From assembly GCF_012070395.1 (NCBI RefSeq), contig NZ_JAAFYS010000004.1, positions 186,001-250,000 of the forward strand: a DNA stretch of 64,000 bases, read 5' to 3'. Both the position numbers and the translations under genes were made by a program. Within the stretch, counting starts at the first letter, position 1, and each line of letters opens with the position of its first letter. The notes beneath the pieces were generated by a model that was not told the DNA's origin, did not search any database, and saw only the letters and a list, made by a program, of their open reading frames with translations. Positions 1 to 8,419 of the stretch are shown here, piece by piece. Origin of the DNA: Pseudoroseicyclus tamaricis (GTDB taxonomy: Bacteria > Pseudomonadota > Alphaproteobacteria > Rhodobacterales > Rhodobacteraceae).

Positions 1-1
1 C

Positions 2-235
2 GCCGCCTACGAGCAATATGCCGACGGCATGCCCGGCGGCCCGACCAATCCGCTCGGCGCGCGGGCGCTCTACTTCTTCCAGGGTGACCGGGACACGGCG
101 ATCCGCATTCACGGCACGACGCAGCCCAGCTCCATTGGCAGCTCGGCCTCGAACGGCTGTTTCCGCATGTACAACAGCCACGTGATCGACCTCTACCAGC
201 GCGTCCCGCTCGGCACCGCCGCCTTCGCCTATTGA
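2..235 (+). CDS. L,D-transpeptidase (YkuD), C-terminal part
   Basis: The open frame enters from the left edge and ends at TGA 233-235, so only the last 77 residues are seen. They contain the end of a YkuD catalytic domain: an IRIHGT segment, then SNGCFRM with the catalytic Cys in the S-x-GC-x-R motif, and the closing V-P-L-G-T strand. YkuD enzymes make 3-3 peptidoglycan crosslinks or attach proteins to peptidoglycan in the periplasm. The next gene is a close paralogue in the same direction, so this is a tandem duplication. The signal peptide and start lie outside the window. Confidence 0.85.
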   Translation, partial: AAYEQYADGMPGGPTNPLGARALYFFQGDRDTAIRIHGTTQPSSIGSSASNGCFRMYNSHVIDLYQRVPLGTAAFAY

Positions 236-344
236 GCACAGGCCGCCAGAAAAACACCGGCGCCGCGAGAAACCGGTAGGAATCAGTTAACCTCGTCGTG
301 CTATTCTGAGCTCAAGAAACTTGGGCAAAGAACAGGCACCCATC

Positions 345-902
345 ATGACGTCACGGAGAGGATTCCTCGCCGGGGCAGCGGCCGCCAGTCTTCTGGCGAC
401 GCCGGCTCTGGCGCAAACGGTCTGGCGTATGCCGCGCGAGTACCGGCCAACGCTGGTCCGGATCGGCCCCGGGCAGATCCCCGGCTCGATCCAGGTCGAT
501 TCCGAGGGGACATGGCTCTACCACATCCTCGATGAGGAGACGGCCCGCCGCTACAAGGTCGCCGTCGGCGAACAGGGTCGCCAGTTCCGCGGCACCGCCT
601 ATGTCGGCCGCAAGGCGGAGTGGCCCTCGTGGCGCCCTACCGCCAGCATGATCCAGCTGGAGCCGGAGGTGTATGGCCCCTTCCGCGGCGGCCTGCCCGG
701 CGGGCATGAGATGAACCCTCTCGGCGCCCGGGCGCTCTACCTCTACCAGGACGGGCGCGACACGCTCTTCCGCATCCATGGCACCCCGCAGCCGTGGACG
801 ATGGGGCAGAGCTTCTCGTCCGGCTGCGTCCGGCTGATCAACTCCCACGTCGAAGAGCTCTACGATCAGGTGCCCGTGGGCACGCCGGTCATCGCCGCCT
901 GA
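345..902 (+). CDS. L,D-transpeptidase (YkuD) with Tat-type signal
   Basis: A 185-residue periplasmic L,D-transpeptidase. The ATG at 345 is preferred over an upstream TTG at 321 because the protein then opens with TSRRGFLAG, a twin-arginine (Tat) signal, followed by an Ala-rich stretch and an ALAQ cleavage site. The YkuD domain fills the rest, with FRIHGTPQP and the catalytic SSGCVRL motif near the C-terminus and a final V-P-V-G-T strand. It is a paralogue of the truncated gene just upstream. The family crosslinks or remodels peptidoglycan; which reaction this copy performs cannot be read from sequence. Confidence 0.9.
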   Translation: MTSRRGFLAGAAAASLLATPALAQTVWRMPREYRPTLVRIGPGQIPGSIQVDSEGTWLYHILDEETARRYKVAVGEQGRQFRGTAYVGRKAEWPSWRPTASMIQLEPEVYGPFRGGLPGGHEMNPLGARALYLYQDGRDTLFRIHGTPQPWTMGQSFSSGCVRLINSHVEELYDQVPVGTPVIAA

Positions 903-918
903 GGCGGAACGCTCCATG

Positions 919-946
919 AAAAAAGGCGGCGGGTTTCCCCGCCGCC
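919..946 (-). terminator. Rho-independent terminator of the peroxiredoxin gene
   Basis: GGCGGCGGG, a TTT loop and CCC(C)GCCGCC form a strong hairpin at 925-946. On the minus strand it is followed by six T residues (919-924 read as A6 on plus). It sits just past the peroxiredoxin stop at 973 and separates it from the convergent transpeptidase gene. Confidence 0.8.
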
Positions 947-972
947 CCTCTCGTCGATCAGTCACCTGGCGC

Positions 973-1626
973 TCAGGCCGGCAGTTTCGCCGTCCGCAGG
1001 TAGGGCAGCACCTGCTTGAACTCGCCGAACTTCTCGCGCGCCGCCTCGTCGGAGACGGAGCCGGGGATGATGATATCCTGGCCCACAGTCCAGTCGGCGG
1101 GCATCGACACGCCCTGGCCGGCGGACGTCTGCAGCCCGTCGAGCGCGCGCAGCACTTCGGAGAAGTTGCGCCCCACCGTCATCGGGTAGGTCATCGTCAG
1201 CTTCAGCTTCTTGTCCGGCCCGATGATGAACACCGAGCGCACCGTGTGGCTGTCCGCCGGCGACGGGTTCTCGGGCAGGTAGTACTCCGCCTCGAGCATG
1301 TCGAAGGCCTTGGCGACCGTCAGGTCCTTGTCGGCGATGATCGGGAAGGTGGCATCGCGGCCGGCGACCTGGGCGATGTCCCCCTTCCACTTCTTGTGAT
1401 CCTCGGCCGAATCGACGGAAACGCCGATGACCTTGGTGTTCCGCTTGGCCCACTCGTCCGCCAGCTTGGCGACGGCACCGAACTCGGTGGTGCAGACGGG
1501 GGTGAAATCCTTCGGGTGCGAGAAGAGGATGGCCCACTCGTCGCCGATCCACTCATGCAGCGACAGGGTGCCCTGATCGGTCTCAACCGTCAGGTCGGGG
1601 ATGGTGTCGTTCAGTCTCAGTCCCAT
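973..1626 (-). CDS. 1-Cys peroxiredoxin (AhpC/TSA, Prx6 type)
   Basis: A 217-residue cytoplasmic thiol peroxidase that reduces hydrogen peroxide and organic hydroperoxides. The start is ATG 1626, eight bases after AGGAGA; a longer in-frame extension upstream is basic filler and is not used. The peroxidatic Cys45 lies in PVCTTE. No other Cys occurs in the protein, which fits the 1-Cys Prx6 class that needs an external reductant. The C-terminal half carries the Prx6-type extension (PADWTVGQD...). The gene is monocistronic and ends in a good terminator. Confidence 0.93.
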   Translation of the reverse strand: MGLRLNDTIPDLTVETDQGTLSLHEWIGDEWAILFSHPKDFTPVCTTEFGAVAKLADEWAKRNTKVIGVSVDSAEDHKKWKGDIAQVAGRDATFPIIADKDLTVAKAFDMLEAEYYLPENPSPADSHTVRSVFIIGPDKKLKLTMTYPMTVGRNFSEVLRALDGLQTSAGQGVSMPADWTVGQDIIIPGSVSDEAAREKFGEFKQVLPYLRTAKLPA

Positions 1627-1877
1627 GTCGGTTCTCCTTGTCAGTCGGCAGGTCTCGCGCCTGCGTGGGGCGGGAGAGCCTCTCCCGCGCGTCCCACGAC
1701 ATATAGGCACCCGATCCGCTCACGCCAGCGGGTGGGGGCGAGAGACATGGCGGGCATGAGAAAAGCGGGGGGCACGGGGGGCCCGGCGGGGGCCAGCGGT
1801 TTTCTGCGCCGCCATGCAGCATACATGTGGGAGTGACCCCCATGAGCTGGGGACGACCCGGACGAGAGGATAATCCC

Positions 1878-2756
1878 ATGTTTCCCACGATCCCCGGACT
1901 GCACCACATCACTTCCATCGCCTCCGGCGCGCGGGAGAACGATGCCTTCTACACCACCACGCTCGGCCTGCGCCGCGTCAAGAAGACGGTGAACTTCGAC
2001 GCCCCCGACGTCTATCACCTCTATTTCGGTGACAAGGCCGGCGCCCCCGGCACGATCTGGACGAGCTTCCCCTTCCCCAACGCCCGGCGCGGCACCGCCG
2101 GCACCGGCACGACCGTGCGCACCGCCTTCGCGGTGCCGCAGGGCTCGCTCGATTACTGGGAGGCGGCGCTGGGCGGCCGGCGGGACACCACCTTCGGCGC
2201 CGAGCAGCTGGTCTTCGAGGGGCCGGATGGCGAGGGGCTGGCGCTCGTCGCCGAGGCGGAGGCCGATGGCTCCGAAATCCAGTCCCTCCATTCCGTGACG
2301 CTCAGCCTGCGCGACGGCGGGCCGGAGGCGGAGATCCTGTCGCTGATGGGCTTCGAGGAGGTGATGGAAGAGGGCCGGGAGCGGCTCTTCTCCGCCCCCG
2401 GCGACGCCCATGGCAAGAGCGTCATCCTCGCCACCCGGCCCGATGAGCCGGCGGCGAAGGAGGGGGCGGGATCCGTCCACCACGTCGCCTTCCGCGTCGC
2501 GGATGAGCCGGCTCAGCTGCGCGCGCGTGAGGCGCTGGAGGAGGCGGGCATCGCGGTGACGGAGGTGCGCGACCGGCAGTACTTCCGCTCGATCTACTTC
2601 CGCACCCCGGGCGGCGTGCTCTTCGAGATCGCCACTGACGGCCCCGGCTTCGACGCCGACGAACCGGCGGAGACGATGGGCACGGCGCTCAAGCTGCCCG
2701 GCCAGCACGAGCACCTTCGCGCCCGGCTGGAAGAAGAGCTGGTTCCGCTGGACTGA
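1878..2756 (+). CDS. Ring-cleaving dioxygenase / glyoxalase-fold protein (LinE/MhqO-like)
   Basis: A 292-residue vicinal-oxygen-chelate protein with two glyoxalase modules. The start ATG 1878 follows GAGAGGA; an upstream in-frame ATG at 1827 lacks support. Likely metal ligands are His in PGLHHIT near the N-terminus, His in SVHHVAF near residue 200, and Glu in LFEIATD near residue 250. The layout matches the hydroquinone-type ring-cleaving dioxygenases (LinE, PcpA, MhqO), but the substrate is not decided by sequence. It stands alone, convergent with dnaN. Confidence 0.8.
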   Translation: MFPTIPGLHHITSIASGARENDAFYTTTLGLRRVKKTVNFDAPDVYHLYFGDKAGAPGTIWTSFPFPNARRGTAGTGTTVRTAFAVPQGSLDYWEAALGGRRDTTFGAEQLVFEGPDGEGLALVAEAEADGSEIQSLHSVTLSLRDGGPEAEILSLMGFEEVMEEGRERLFSAPGDAHGKSVILATRPDEPAAKEGAGSVHHVAFRVADEPAQLRAREALEEAGIAVTEVRDRQYFRSIYFRTPGGVLFEIATDGPGFDADEPAETMGTALKLPGQHEHLRARLEEELVPLD

Positions 2757-2769
2757 GAAAGCCTCGGCC

Positions 2770-2790
2770 CGGCGCCCTTCGCGGGCGCCG
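2770..2790. terminator. GC hairpin between convergent genes
   Basis: CGGCGCCC, a 5-base loop (TTCGC) and GGGCGCCG form a perfect 8-bp stem in the 39-bp gap between the dioxygenase stop and the dnaN stop. There is no T tract, so its role as a bidirectional terminator is an inference from position. Confidence 0.45.
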
Positions 2791-2795
2791 GCGCC

Positions 2796-3914
2796 TCAGA
2801 CGCGCATCGGCATCACGACGTAGATGGCGCTCTCGTCGTTGCCCTCGCGCATCAGCGTCGGGTCTCCGGAGGAGTTGAAGAGGAAGACGGCGTTCTCGCG
2901 ATCCACCTGGCTGGCGATCTCCAGCAGGTACTTGGCGTTGAAGCCGATCTCCAGCTTCTCGTCGCCGTAGGCCACTGCCAGCTCCTCCTCCGCCGCGCCC
3001 GAGTCGGGCGCGTTGACGGAAAGGATCAGGCGGTCCTCGTCGAGGCTCAGCTTCACGGCGCGGCTGCGCTCGGAGCTGACGGTCGCCACCCGGTCCACCG
3101 CCTTGGCGAACTCGGCCGCGTCGACCTCCAGCCGGCGGGTGTTGTTCGCCGGGATGACGCGCGAATAATCGGGGAAGGTGCCGTCGATGACCTTGGAGGT
3201 CAGCGTGATGTCAGGCGTCGCGAAGCGGACCTTCGTCTCGCTGACCGAGACCGCGATCTCCATGTCATCGTCCTCGAGCAGCTTGCGCAGCTCGCCCACC
3301 GTCTTGCGGGGCACGATGACGCCGGGCATCTCCTCCGCGCCCGCGGGCAGGTCGGCATCGATCCGGGCGAGGCGGTGGCCATCGGTGGCCACGCAGCGCA
3401 GGCGCCGGCCCTCGGCCGTCTCGGCGACATGCATGTAGACGCCGTTGAGGTAGTAGCGCGTCTCCTCGGTGGAGATGGCGAATTTGGACTTGTCGAAGAG
3501 CCGGCGCAGCGTCTTGGCCGGGGCGGCGAAGTTGGCGCTGTAGTCGGCGCTCGCCATCACCGGGAAGTCTTCCTTCGGCAGCGTGGAGAGCTGGAAGTTC
3601 GAGCGCCCCGCCTCGATCGTCAGCCGCCCGGCCTGGGCCTGGTCGCTGAGCGTCACCAGCGCGCCGTCGGGCAGCTTGCGGACAATCTCGTTGAGCAGAA
3701 CCGCCGGCACCGTTGTCGCGCCGGCCCGCTCGACCTGCGCGGGGGCCTGGTCGACCACCTCGACATCGAGGTCGGTGGCGCGGAAGCGCACCCGCTCCCC
3801 CTCCGCCTCGATATGCACGTTGGCGAGGATGGGGATGGTGTTGCGCCGCTCGACGACCGATTGCGCCTGCGCGACGGCCTTCAGAAGCGCGCCGCGTTCG
3901 ATGCTGAGTTTCAT
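2796..3914 (-). CDS. dnaN: DNA polymerase III beta subunit (sliding clamp)
   Basis: A 372-residue beta clamp that tethers the replicative polymerase to DNA as a dimeric ring. The start ATG 3914 gives the usual N-terminus MKLSIERGALLKAV and has GAGGGG upstream. Family landmarks include RRNTIPILANV near residue 30, VATDGHRLA in the middle domain, and the C-terminal YVVMPMRV end that contacts clamp loaders. It lies 116 bp downstream of dnaA on the same strand. The recF gene that often follows dnaN is absent; a convergent gene comes next. Confidence 0.97.
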   Translation of the reverse strand: MKLSIERGALLKAVAQAQSVVERRNTIPILANVHIEAEGERVRFRATDLDVEVVDQAPAQVERAGATTVPAVLLNEIVRKLPDGALVTLSDQAQAGRLTIEAGRSNFQLSTLPKEDFPVMASADYSANFAAPAKTLRRLFDKSKFAISTEETRYYLNGVYMHVAETAEGRRLRCVATDGHRLARIDADLPAGAEEMPGVIVPRKTVGELRKLLEDDDMEIAVSVSETKVRFATPDITLTSKVIDGTFPDYSRVIPANNTRRLEVDAAEFAKAVDRVATVSSERSRAVKLSLDEDRLILSVNAPDSGAAEEELAVAYGDEKLEIGFNAKYLLEIASQVDRENAVFLFNSSGDPTLMREGNDESAIYVVMPMRV

Positions 3915-4030
3915 GACCCCTCGCTCCATCTCGTGCCCGGGGCGGTTCACGCACCCGGGAGGGGCAGACTAGCGTCTCGCCCCCACCGCACAAGGCTTTT
4001 GTGGCAGATTCAGGCAGCCGGCGGCGCCGG

Positions 4031-5404
4031 TCAAGCCTCCAGCATGCGGCGCAGCAGCTCCAGATCCTCGGCGATCTGCGCGTCCTTGCCTTTCAGCTCC
4101 TCGATGCGCTTCACGGCGTGGATGACCGTGGTGTGGTCACGCCCGCCGAAGCGGCGCCCGATCTCGGGCAGGGAGCGGTTCGTCATCGTCTTGGAGAGGT
4201 ACATCGCCACCTGCCGCGGCCGGGCGTAGTGGCGCAGCCGCTTGGGGCCGATGAGGTCACTCAGGCGGATGTTGTAGTGATCCGACACCTTCCGCTGGAT
4301 CTCGTCGATGGAGATCTTGCGGTCGGACGCGCGCAGGATGTCGGAGAGGCAGTCCTGCACGAGGTCGAGGGTGATCTCCCGACCGACGAGCGAGGCGAAG
4401 GCGAAGAGCCGGGTCAGCGCCCCTTCCAGCACGCGCACGTTGTTGGAGATGCGGTGGGCGAGGAACTCCAGCACGCCCTCGCGGATCTGCAGGCCCGGAT
4501 ACTGCTCGCGGTAATGCTCGACCTTCGACTGCAGGATGCCGACGCGCAGCTCGAAGTCCGTCGGGTGAAGATCCACCACGAGGCCGCACTGCAGGCGGGA
4601 GCGGATACGCTCCTCCATGTCCTTCATGTCGCCGGGCAGGCGGTCGCCGGAGATGACGATCTGCTTGCGGGAATCGACCAGCGCGTTGAACGTGTGGAAG
4701 AATTCCTCCTGCGTGGAATCCTTGCCGGCGATGAACTGCACATCGTCGACCATCAGCACGTCGACGGCGCGGAACATCTGCTTGAAGTCGAACATGCGCT
4801 TCTCGCGCAGGGCCGAAATGAAGCGGTACATGAACTGCTCGGCAGAGAGGTAGAGGACGACCTTCTCGGGGCTCCGCGCGCGCAGCTCATGGGCGATGGC
4901 GTGCATCAGGTGCGTCTTGCCGAGGCCGTTGCCGCCATAGAGGAACAGGGGGTTGAACGTGACCTCGCCGCCTTCGGCGACACGGCGCGCGGCGGCATGG
5001 GCCAGTTCGTTCGGCTTGCCGACGACGAAGCGCTCGAAGGTGTAGCGCGGGTCGAGCCCGGCGTTGGAGGCAGGGGCGGAAGACGGGGCGCCGGGCGCGG
5101 GGGCAGCAGGGGCAGCCTCGGGCGCGGCCGGGGCAGAGGCGGCGACGGGCTGGTTGCGCAAGTTGGCGGCGGCACCGAAGTTGAGCCGCTCGACGCTCTC
5201 GCCAGACCGGCGGAGCTGGTAGAGGATGTGCTCGCCGAAGTTCTGCGAGACGTAGTTTCCGAAGAACGTCGTCGGCACGGTGAAGCTCGCCACGCCGCCC
5301 TTCACCTCGCCGAACTTCAGCGGCTCGATCCACGTCTTCCAGGCGCCGGCGCCGATGGCCCCCTTGATGTCTTCACGTACGGTCTGCCATTTTTCGTTGG
5401 TCAT
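4031..5404 (-). CDS. dnaA: Chromosomal replication initiator DnaA
   Basis: A 457-residue AAA+ initiator that binds DnaA boxes and opens oriC. The start ATG 5404 gives MTNEKWQTVREDI; the 44-residue in-frame extension before it is not DnaA-like. Domain I covers about 1-80. An Ala/Pro-rich linker covers about 86-114. The AAA+ domain has the P-loop GGNGLGKT at 157-164 and Walker B VDDVQFIAGK. Domain IV carries the DnaA signature GRRFGGRDHTTVIHAVKRI near the C-terminus. It sits between rpsT and dnaN, a common alphaproteobacterial order. Confidence 0.97.
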   Translation of the reverse strand: MTNEKWQTVREDIKGAIGAGAWKTWIEPLKFGEVKGGVASFTVPTTFFGNYVSQNFGEHILYQLRRSGESVERLNFGAAANLRNQPVAASAPAAPEAAPAAPAPGAPSSAPASNAGLDPRYTFERFVVGKPNELAHAAARRVAEGGEVTFNPLFLYGGNGLGKTHLMHAIAHELRARSPEKVVLYLSAEQFMYRFISALREKRMFDFKQMFRAVDVLMVDDVQFIAGKDSTQEEFFHTFNALVDSRKQIVISGDRLPGDMKDMEERIRSRLQCGLVVDLHPTDFELRVGILQSKVEHYREQYPGLQIREGVLEFLAHRISNNVRVLEGALTRLFAFASLVGREITLDLVQDCLSDILRASDRKISIDEIQRKVSDHYNIRLSDLIGPKRLRHYARPRQVAMYLSKTMTNRSLPEIGRRFGGRDHTTVIHAVKRIEELKGKDAQIAEDLELLRRMLEA

Positions 5405-6036
5405 TCTTTCGTCCTGCCCCTCGATCGTTTCGTTGCAGCGCACAGCACGCTGCCCCGCTTGCCGGCCCATGCCGGCGCCTCTGCGCACAAAACGTTCCCG
5501 GGGCCGCACGCCGGTGAGAGACGTGCGGGACAACAAGAGGCCCTTGGCGACGCGCCGTGTCAGGGCACCTCGCTGCAGGCAATCAGATCATGGGCGCTCC
5601 CCCGGCCCTGCCGCCGGTAGAACGGGATCAAACTCGGCCAATGAAGTGGCCGCCCACTCGAACTTTGTCTCGGCCCGAACCAGCGCCGGGTGAAACACCG
5701 TTACACGCCGGGCGGGCCTTGCTGTTCTTAGGATTCGGCCATGTCCCCCCAGGAACGATGTGAATCGCAGGCTCAAGTTATCCTGCCCCTCTCGGCTCCG
5801 ACAACAGGACAACTCGCTTGACTCGGCTCTTTGCCAAACCCGAATCCGGCGGCTCTCGATATTCGGGATACTTAGCCGGCGCGGTGGCCGGAATGCCGCA
5901 GCGCCGCCGAGCCGGCGCGAGGGGCACTCACGGCGTGTCTTGACGGCCTAACCGTCCGAATCGGTTGAAAAAGGTGAAGCGCCGGGCGGAGCGCTGCCGG
6001 AGCGCCCAATGAGGCAGCGACGGCGCGAGACGGCAC
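5405..6036. other. Noncoding gap between rpsT and dnaA
   Basis: About 630 bp with no convincing gene: the short frames here have no ribosome site and no recognisable protein. It should hold the dnaA promoter and 5' leader. I looked for clusters of TTATCCACA-type DnaA boxes and found only a weak TTATCC match near 5777, so I do not call an origin. The middle part (about 5600-5880) is visibly less GC-rich than its surroundings. Confidence 0.6.
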
Positions 6037-6060
6037 AAAAAAGGGCGCCCGGAGGCGCCC
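6037..6060 (-). terminator. Rho-independent terminator of rpsT
   Basis: GGGCGCC, loop CGGA and GGCGCCC at 6043-6060 form a perfect 7-bp stem. On the minus strand it is followed by six T residues. It lies 27 bp after the rpsT stop and should end rpsT transcription before dnaA. Confidence 0.85.
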
Positions 6061-6087
6061 TGTTTCACAGCGGTGGAGGGCCTGACG

Positions 6088-6351
6088 TCAGGCCAGCGCC
6101 TTCACGCGGGAGGCGAGGCGGGAGACCTTCCGCGAGGCGGTGTTCTTGTGCATCACGCCCTTGGTGACGCCGCGCATCAGCTCGGGCTGGGCGCTCTTCA
6201 GCGCCGCGGCGGCGGCGTCCTGGTCACCGGAGGCGATGGCCTCCTCGACCTTGCGCAGGTAGGTGCGGATGCGGCTGCGGCGCGCCTTGTTGATGGCGTA
6301 GCGCGCCTCGTTCTGCTTGGCGCGTTTCTTGGACTGCGGCGAATTGGCCAT
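6088..6351 (-). CDS. rpsT: 30S ribosomal protein S20
   Basis: An 87-residue, very basic small-subunit protein that binds 16S rRNA. It begins [19 protein letters not shown], typical of S20, and ends in the conserved [18 protein letters not shown] region. The start ATG 6351 has GAGGAAG upstream. The length is normal for the family. It precedes dnaA on the same strand, separated by a terminator. Confidence 0.96.
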   Translation of the reverse strand: MANSPQSKKRAKQNEARYAINKARRSRIRTYLRKVEEAIASGDQDAAAAALKSAQPELMRGVTKGVMHKNTASRKVSRLASRVKALA

Positions 6352-6553
6352 GTGCGTTCTTCCTCGGGTCGTGCGTTCAAAACTCTTTGCGCGTCTGACG
6401 ACCCGGGCCGGGTTCAGGACCGGCTGATTCCGGCCAAAGCGGGCCTCACGCGCATGTATCCGGCGCTCTTAGACGAGCTCGCCGCAAAAGGAAAGGCCCC
6501 TCCCCGCCCCCGCCGCATGGACAGCCCCCCTGCCGCCGGCTAGGCCTTTGCCC

Positions 6554-6817
6554 ATGCGCCGCCTCGTCCCATTCCTGCTGCTCGCCGCCTGCGCCGCCCC
6601 GCCTCAGCTGCCCGGCCCGGCGCTCGACCCCGGCGCGCTGCCGGCGCCGCAGCTGGTGCCGCTCTCCCCGCTCCTCGCCGCCGCGGATTCGCCGGCCGCG
6701 GCCGATCCCACTGCCGGCCTCTCCGCCCGGGCGGCGGCGCTCGCGGCGCGGGCAGAGGCGCTGCGCGGCCCCGTCCTGCCGGCGGCGGACGCGGCGCGAC
6801 TGCAACCCTTGCGTTGA
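6554..6817 (+). CDS. Small putative lipoprotein
   Basis: An 87-residue protein of unknown function. It opens MRRLVPFLLLAACAAPP: a short signal peptide with an LAAC lipobox, so it should be lipid-modified at Cys13 and anchored in the membrane. The rest is Ala/Pro/Leu-rich without recognisable domain. ATG 6554 is chosen over TTG 6548 because it starts the signal peptide directly. It lies 52 bp before hom and may be co-transcribed with it. Confidence 0.65.
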   Translation: MRRLVPFLLLAACAAPPQLPGPALDPGALPAPQLVPLSPLLAAADSPAAADPTAGLSARAAALAARAEALRGPVLPAADAARLQPLR

Positions 6818-6869
6818 ACCCCCGCGCGTCTCGCGCTACGCCCTCGGCCGTATCTGCCTGGAGGATGTC

Positions 6870-8156
6870 ATGACAGCGCCGCTCCGCATCGCCATCGCCG
6901 GTCTCGGGACCGTCGGCATCGGCCTGATCCGCATCCTGCAGACGCATCCGCAGATGATTGCCGCCCGCGCCGGCCGCCCGGTGGAGATCGTCGCCGTCTC
7001 CGCCCGCAGCAAGGGCAAGGATCGCGGCCTCGACCTCTCCGCCTATGCCTGGGAGGACGATCCCGTCGCCCTCGCCCGCCGCGACGACATCGATCTCTTC
7101 GTCGAGGTCATCGGCGGCCACGAGGGCCCGGCGAAAGAGGCGACCGAGGCGGCCATCGCCGCCGGCCACCATGTCGTCACCGCCAACAAGGCCCTCCTCG
7201 CCCACCACGGCAACGAGATCGCCCTCGCGGCGGAGGAGACGGGCGTCGCCCTGCGCTTCGAGGCGGCGGTGGCGGGAGGCATCCCCGTCATCAAGGCGCT
7301 GACGGAGGGGCTCGCCGGCAACGAGATCGCCCGCGTCCTCGGCGTGATGAACGGCACCTGCAACTACATCCTCACCCGGATGGAGGATGCCGGCCTCACC
7401 TACGAGGAGGCCTTCTCGGAGGCCGACGGCCTCGGCTACCTCGAGGCGGACCCGACGCTCGACGTCGGCGGCATCGACGCCGGCCACAAGCTCGCCCTCC
7501 TCGCCGCCATCGCCTACGGCACGCGCGTCGATTTCGACGCGGTGGAGCTGGAGGGGATCGGCTCCGTCACCATCGAGGATATCCGCCAAGCGGCGGACAT
7601 GGGCTACAAGATCAAGCTGCTCGGCGTCGCCCAGATGACGGGACGGGGGCTGGAGCAGCGCATGTCGCCCTGCCTCGTCCCCGACACCTCGCCCCTCGGG
7701 CAGCTGGAGGGCGGCACCAACATGGTGGTGATCGAGGGCGATGCCGTCGGCCAGATCGTCCTGCGCGGCGCCGGAGCCGGCGCGGGGCCCACGGCCTCCG
7801 CCGTCATCGGCGACATCATCGACATCGCCCGCGGCCTGCGCCTGCCCGCCTTCGGCCAGCCCGCCGCCTCGCTCCGCAGGGCCCGCGCCGCCCGCGCCGC
7901 GGTGCCGGCGCCCTATTACCTGCGCATGGCGCTGGCAGACAAACCGGGCGCCCTGGCGAAGATCGCCGCCTGCCTCGGCGAGGCCGGCATCTCCATCGAC
8001 CGGATGCGCCAGTACGGCCATGTCGACCAGTCGGCCCCGGTGCTGATCGTCACCCACAAGACGACCCGCTCGGCGCTCGACGAGGCCATCGACGCCTTCT
8101 CCGGCACCGGCGTCCTCGTCGGCACGCCCGTCGCCATCCGTATCGAGAACGTCTGA
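6870..8156 (+). CDS. hom: Homoserine dehydrogenase
   Basis: A 428-residue enzyme that reduces aspartate semialdehyde to homoserine with NAD(P)H, feeding threonine and methionine synthesis. The N-terminal Rossmann motif is AIAGLGTVGIGL. The catalytic domain includes VMNGTCNYILTRM and the Lys/Asp region near DVGGIDAGHKLALL. A C-terminal ACT domain (YYLRMALADKPGALAKIAACLGEAGISI) should sense an amino acid, usually threonine. The start ATG 6870 has GGAGG seven bases upstream. The length is normal. Confidence 0.96.
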   Translation: MTAPLRIAIAGLGTVGIGLIRILQTHPQMIAARAGRPVEIVAVSARSKGKDRGLDLSAYAWEDDPVALARRDDIDLFVEVIGGHEGPAKEATEAAIAAGHHVVTANKALLAHHGNEIALAAEETGVALRFEAAVAGGIPVIKALTEGLAGNEIARVLGVMNGTCNYILTRMEDAGLTYEEAFSEADGLGYLEADPTLDVGGIDAGHKLALLAAIAYGTRVDFDAVELEGIGSVTIEDIRQAADMGYKIKLLGVAQMTGRGLEQRMSPCLVPDTSPLGQLEGGTNMVVIEGDAVGQIVLRGAGAGAGPTASAVIGDIIDIARGLRLPAFGQPAASLRRARAARAAVPAPYYLRMALADKPGALAKIAACLGEAGISIDRMRQYGHVDQSAPVLIVTHKTTRSALDEAIDAFSGTGVLVGTPVAIRIENV

Positions 8157-8253
8157 CAGAGCGGCCTCTCGCTTTTCGCAAAACATCCGCGGGGGGAGCC
8201 GCAGGCGGGGGGCAGCGCCCCCTCCTCCCTCTCCACCCGCGCCCCCGCCTCCC

Positions 8254-8308
8254 CCGCAGCGCCGGGCGCGCCGGGGTGGGTGGGCGGGAGGCGTGCCCGG
8301 CGCTGCGG
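8254..8308. repeat. Palindromic repeat with G-rich loop, copy A
   Basis: A perfect 14-bp inverted repeat (8254-8267 and 8295-8308, arm CCGCAGCGCCGGGC) encloses a 27-base loop. The loop holds the core CGGGGTGGGTGGGCGGGA at 8272-8289. The same core inside different matched arms recurs at 15782-15832 and 20192-20242. It lies in the hom-glpX gap. This is seen directly; its role is unknown. Confidence 0.75.
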
Positions 8309-8340
8309 CATCGGCGGGCGGAAAATCTTCCTGTGCCGGG

Positions 8341-8377
8341 GGTTAACGCTACCAGCCTTGGCGCTGTGACGTTAACC
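8341..8377. promoter_or_regulatory. Operator-like dyad upstream of glpX
   Basis: GGTTAACG at 8341-8348 and its exact complement CGTTAACC at 8370-8377 are separated by 21 bases. The second half ends 42 bp before the glpX start. TTAA words are rare in this GC-rich DNA, so a chance perfect 8-bp dyad is unlikely. The binding protein is unknown. Confidence 0.5.
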
Positions 8378-8419
8378 GGCTACCCCCTTGGGCAACCCGA
8401 AGTTCCAAGGACGCCGCCC

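Noticed and set aside
5405-6036. Chromosome origin next to dnaA
   Set aside because: Only one weak TTATCC match and no cluster of DnaA boxes; proximity to dnaA is not sufficient in alphaproteobacteria.
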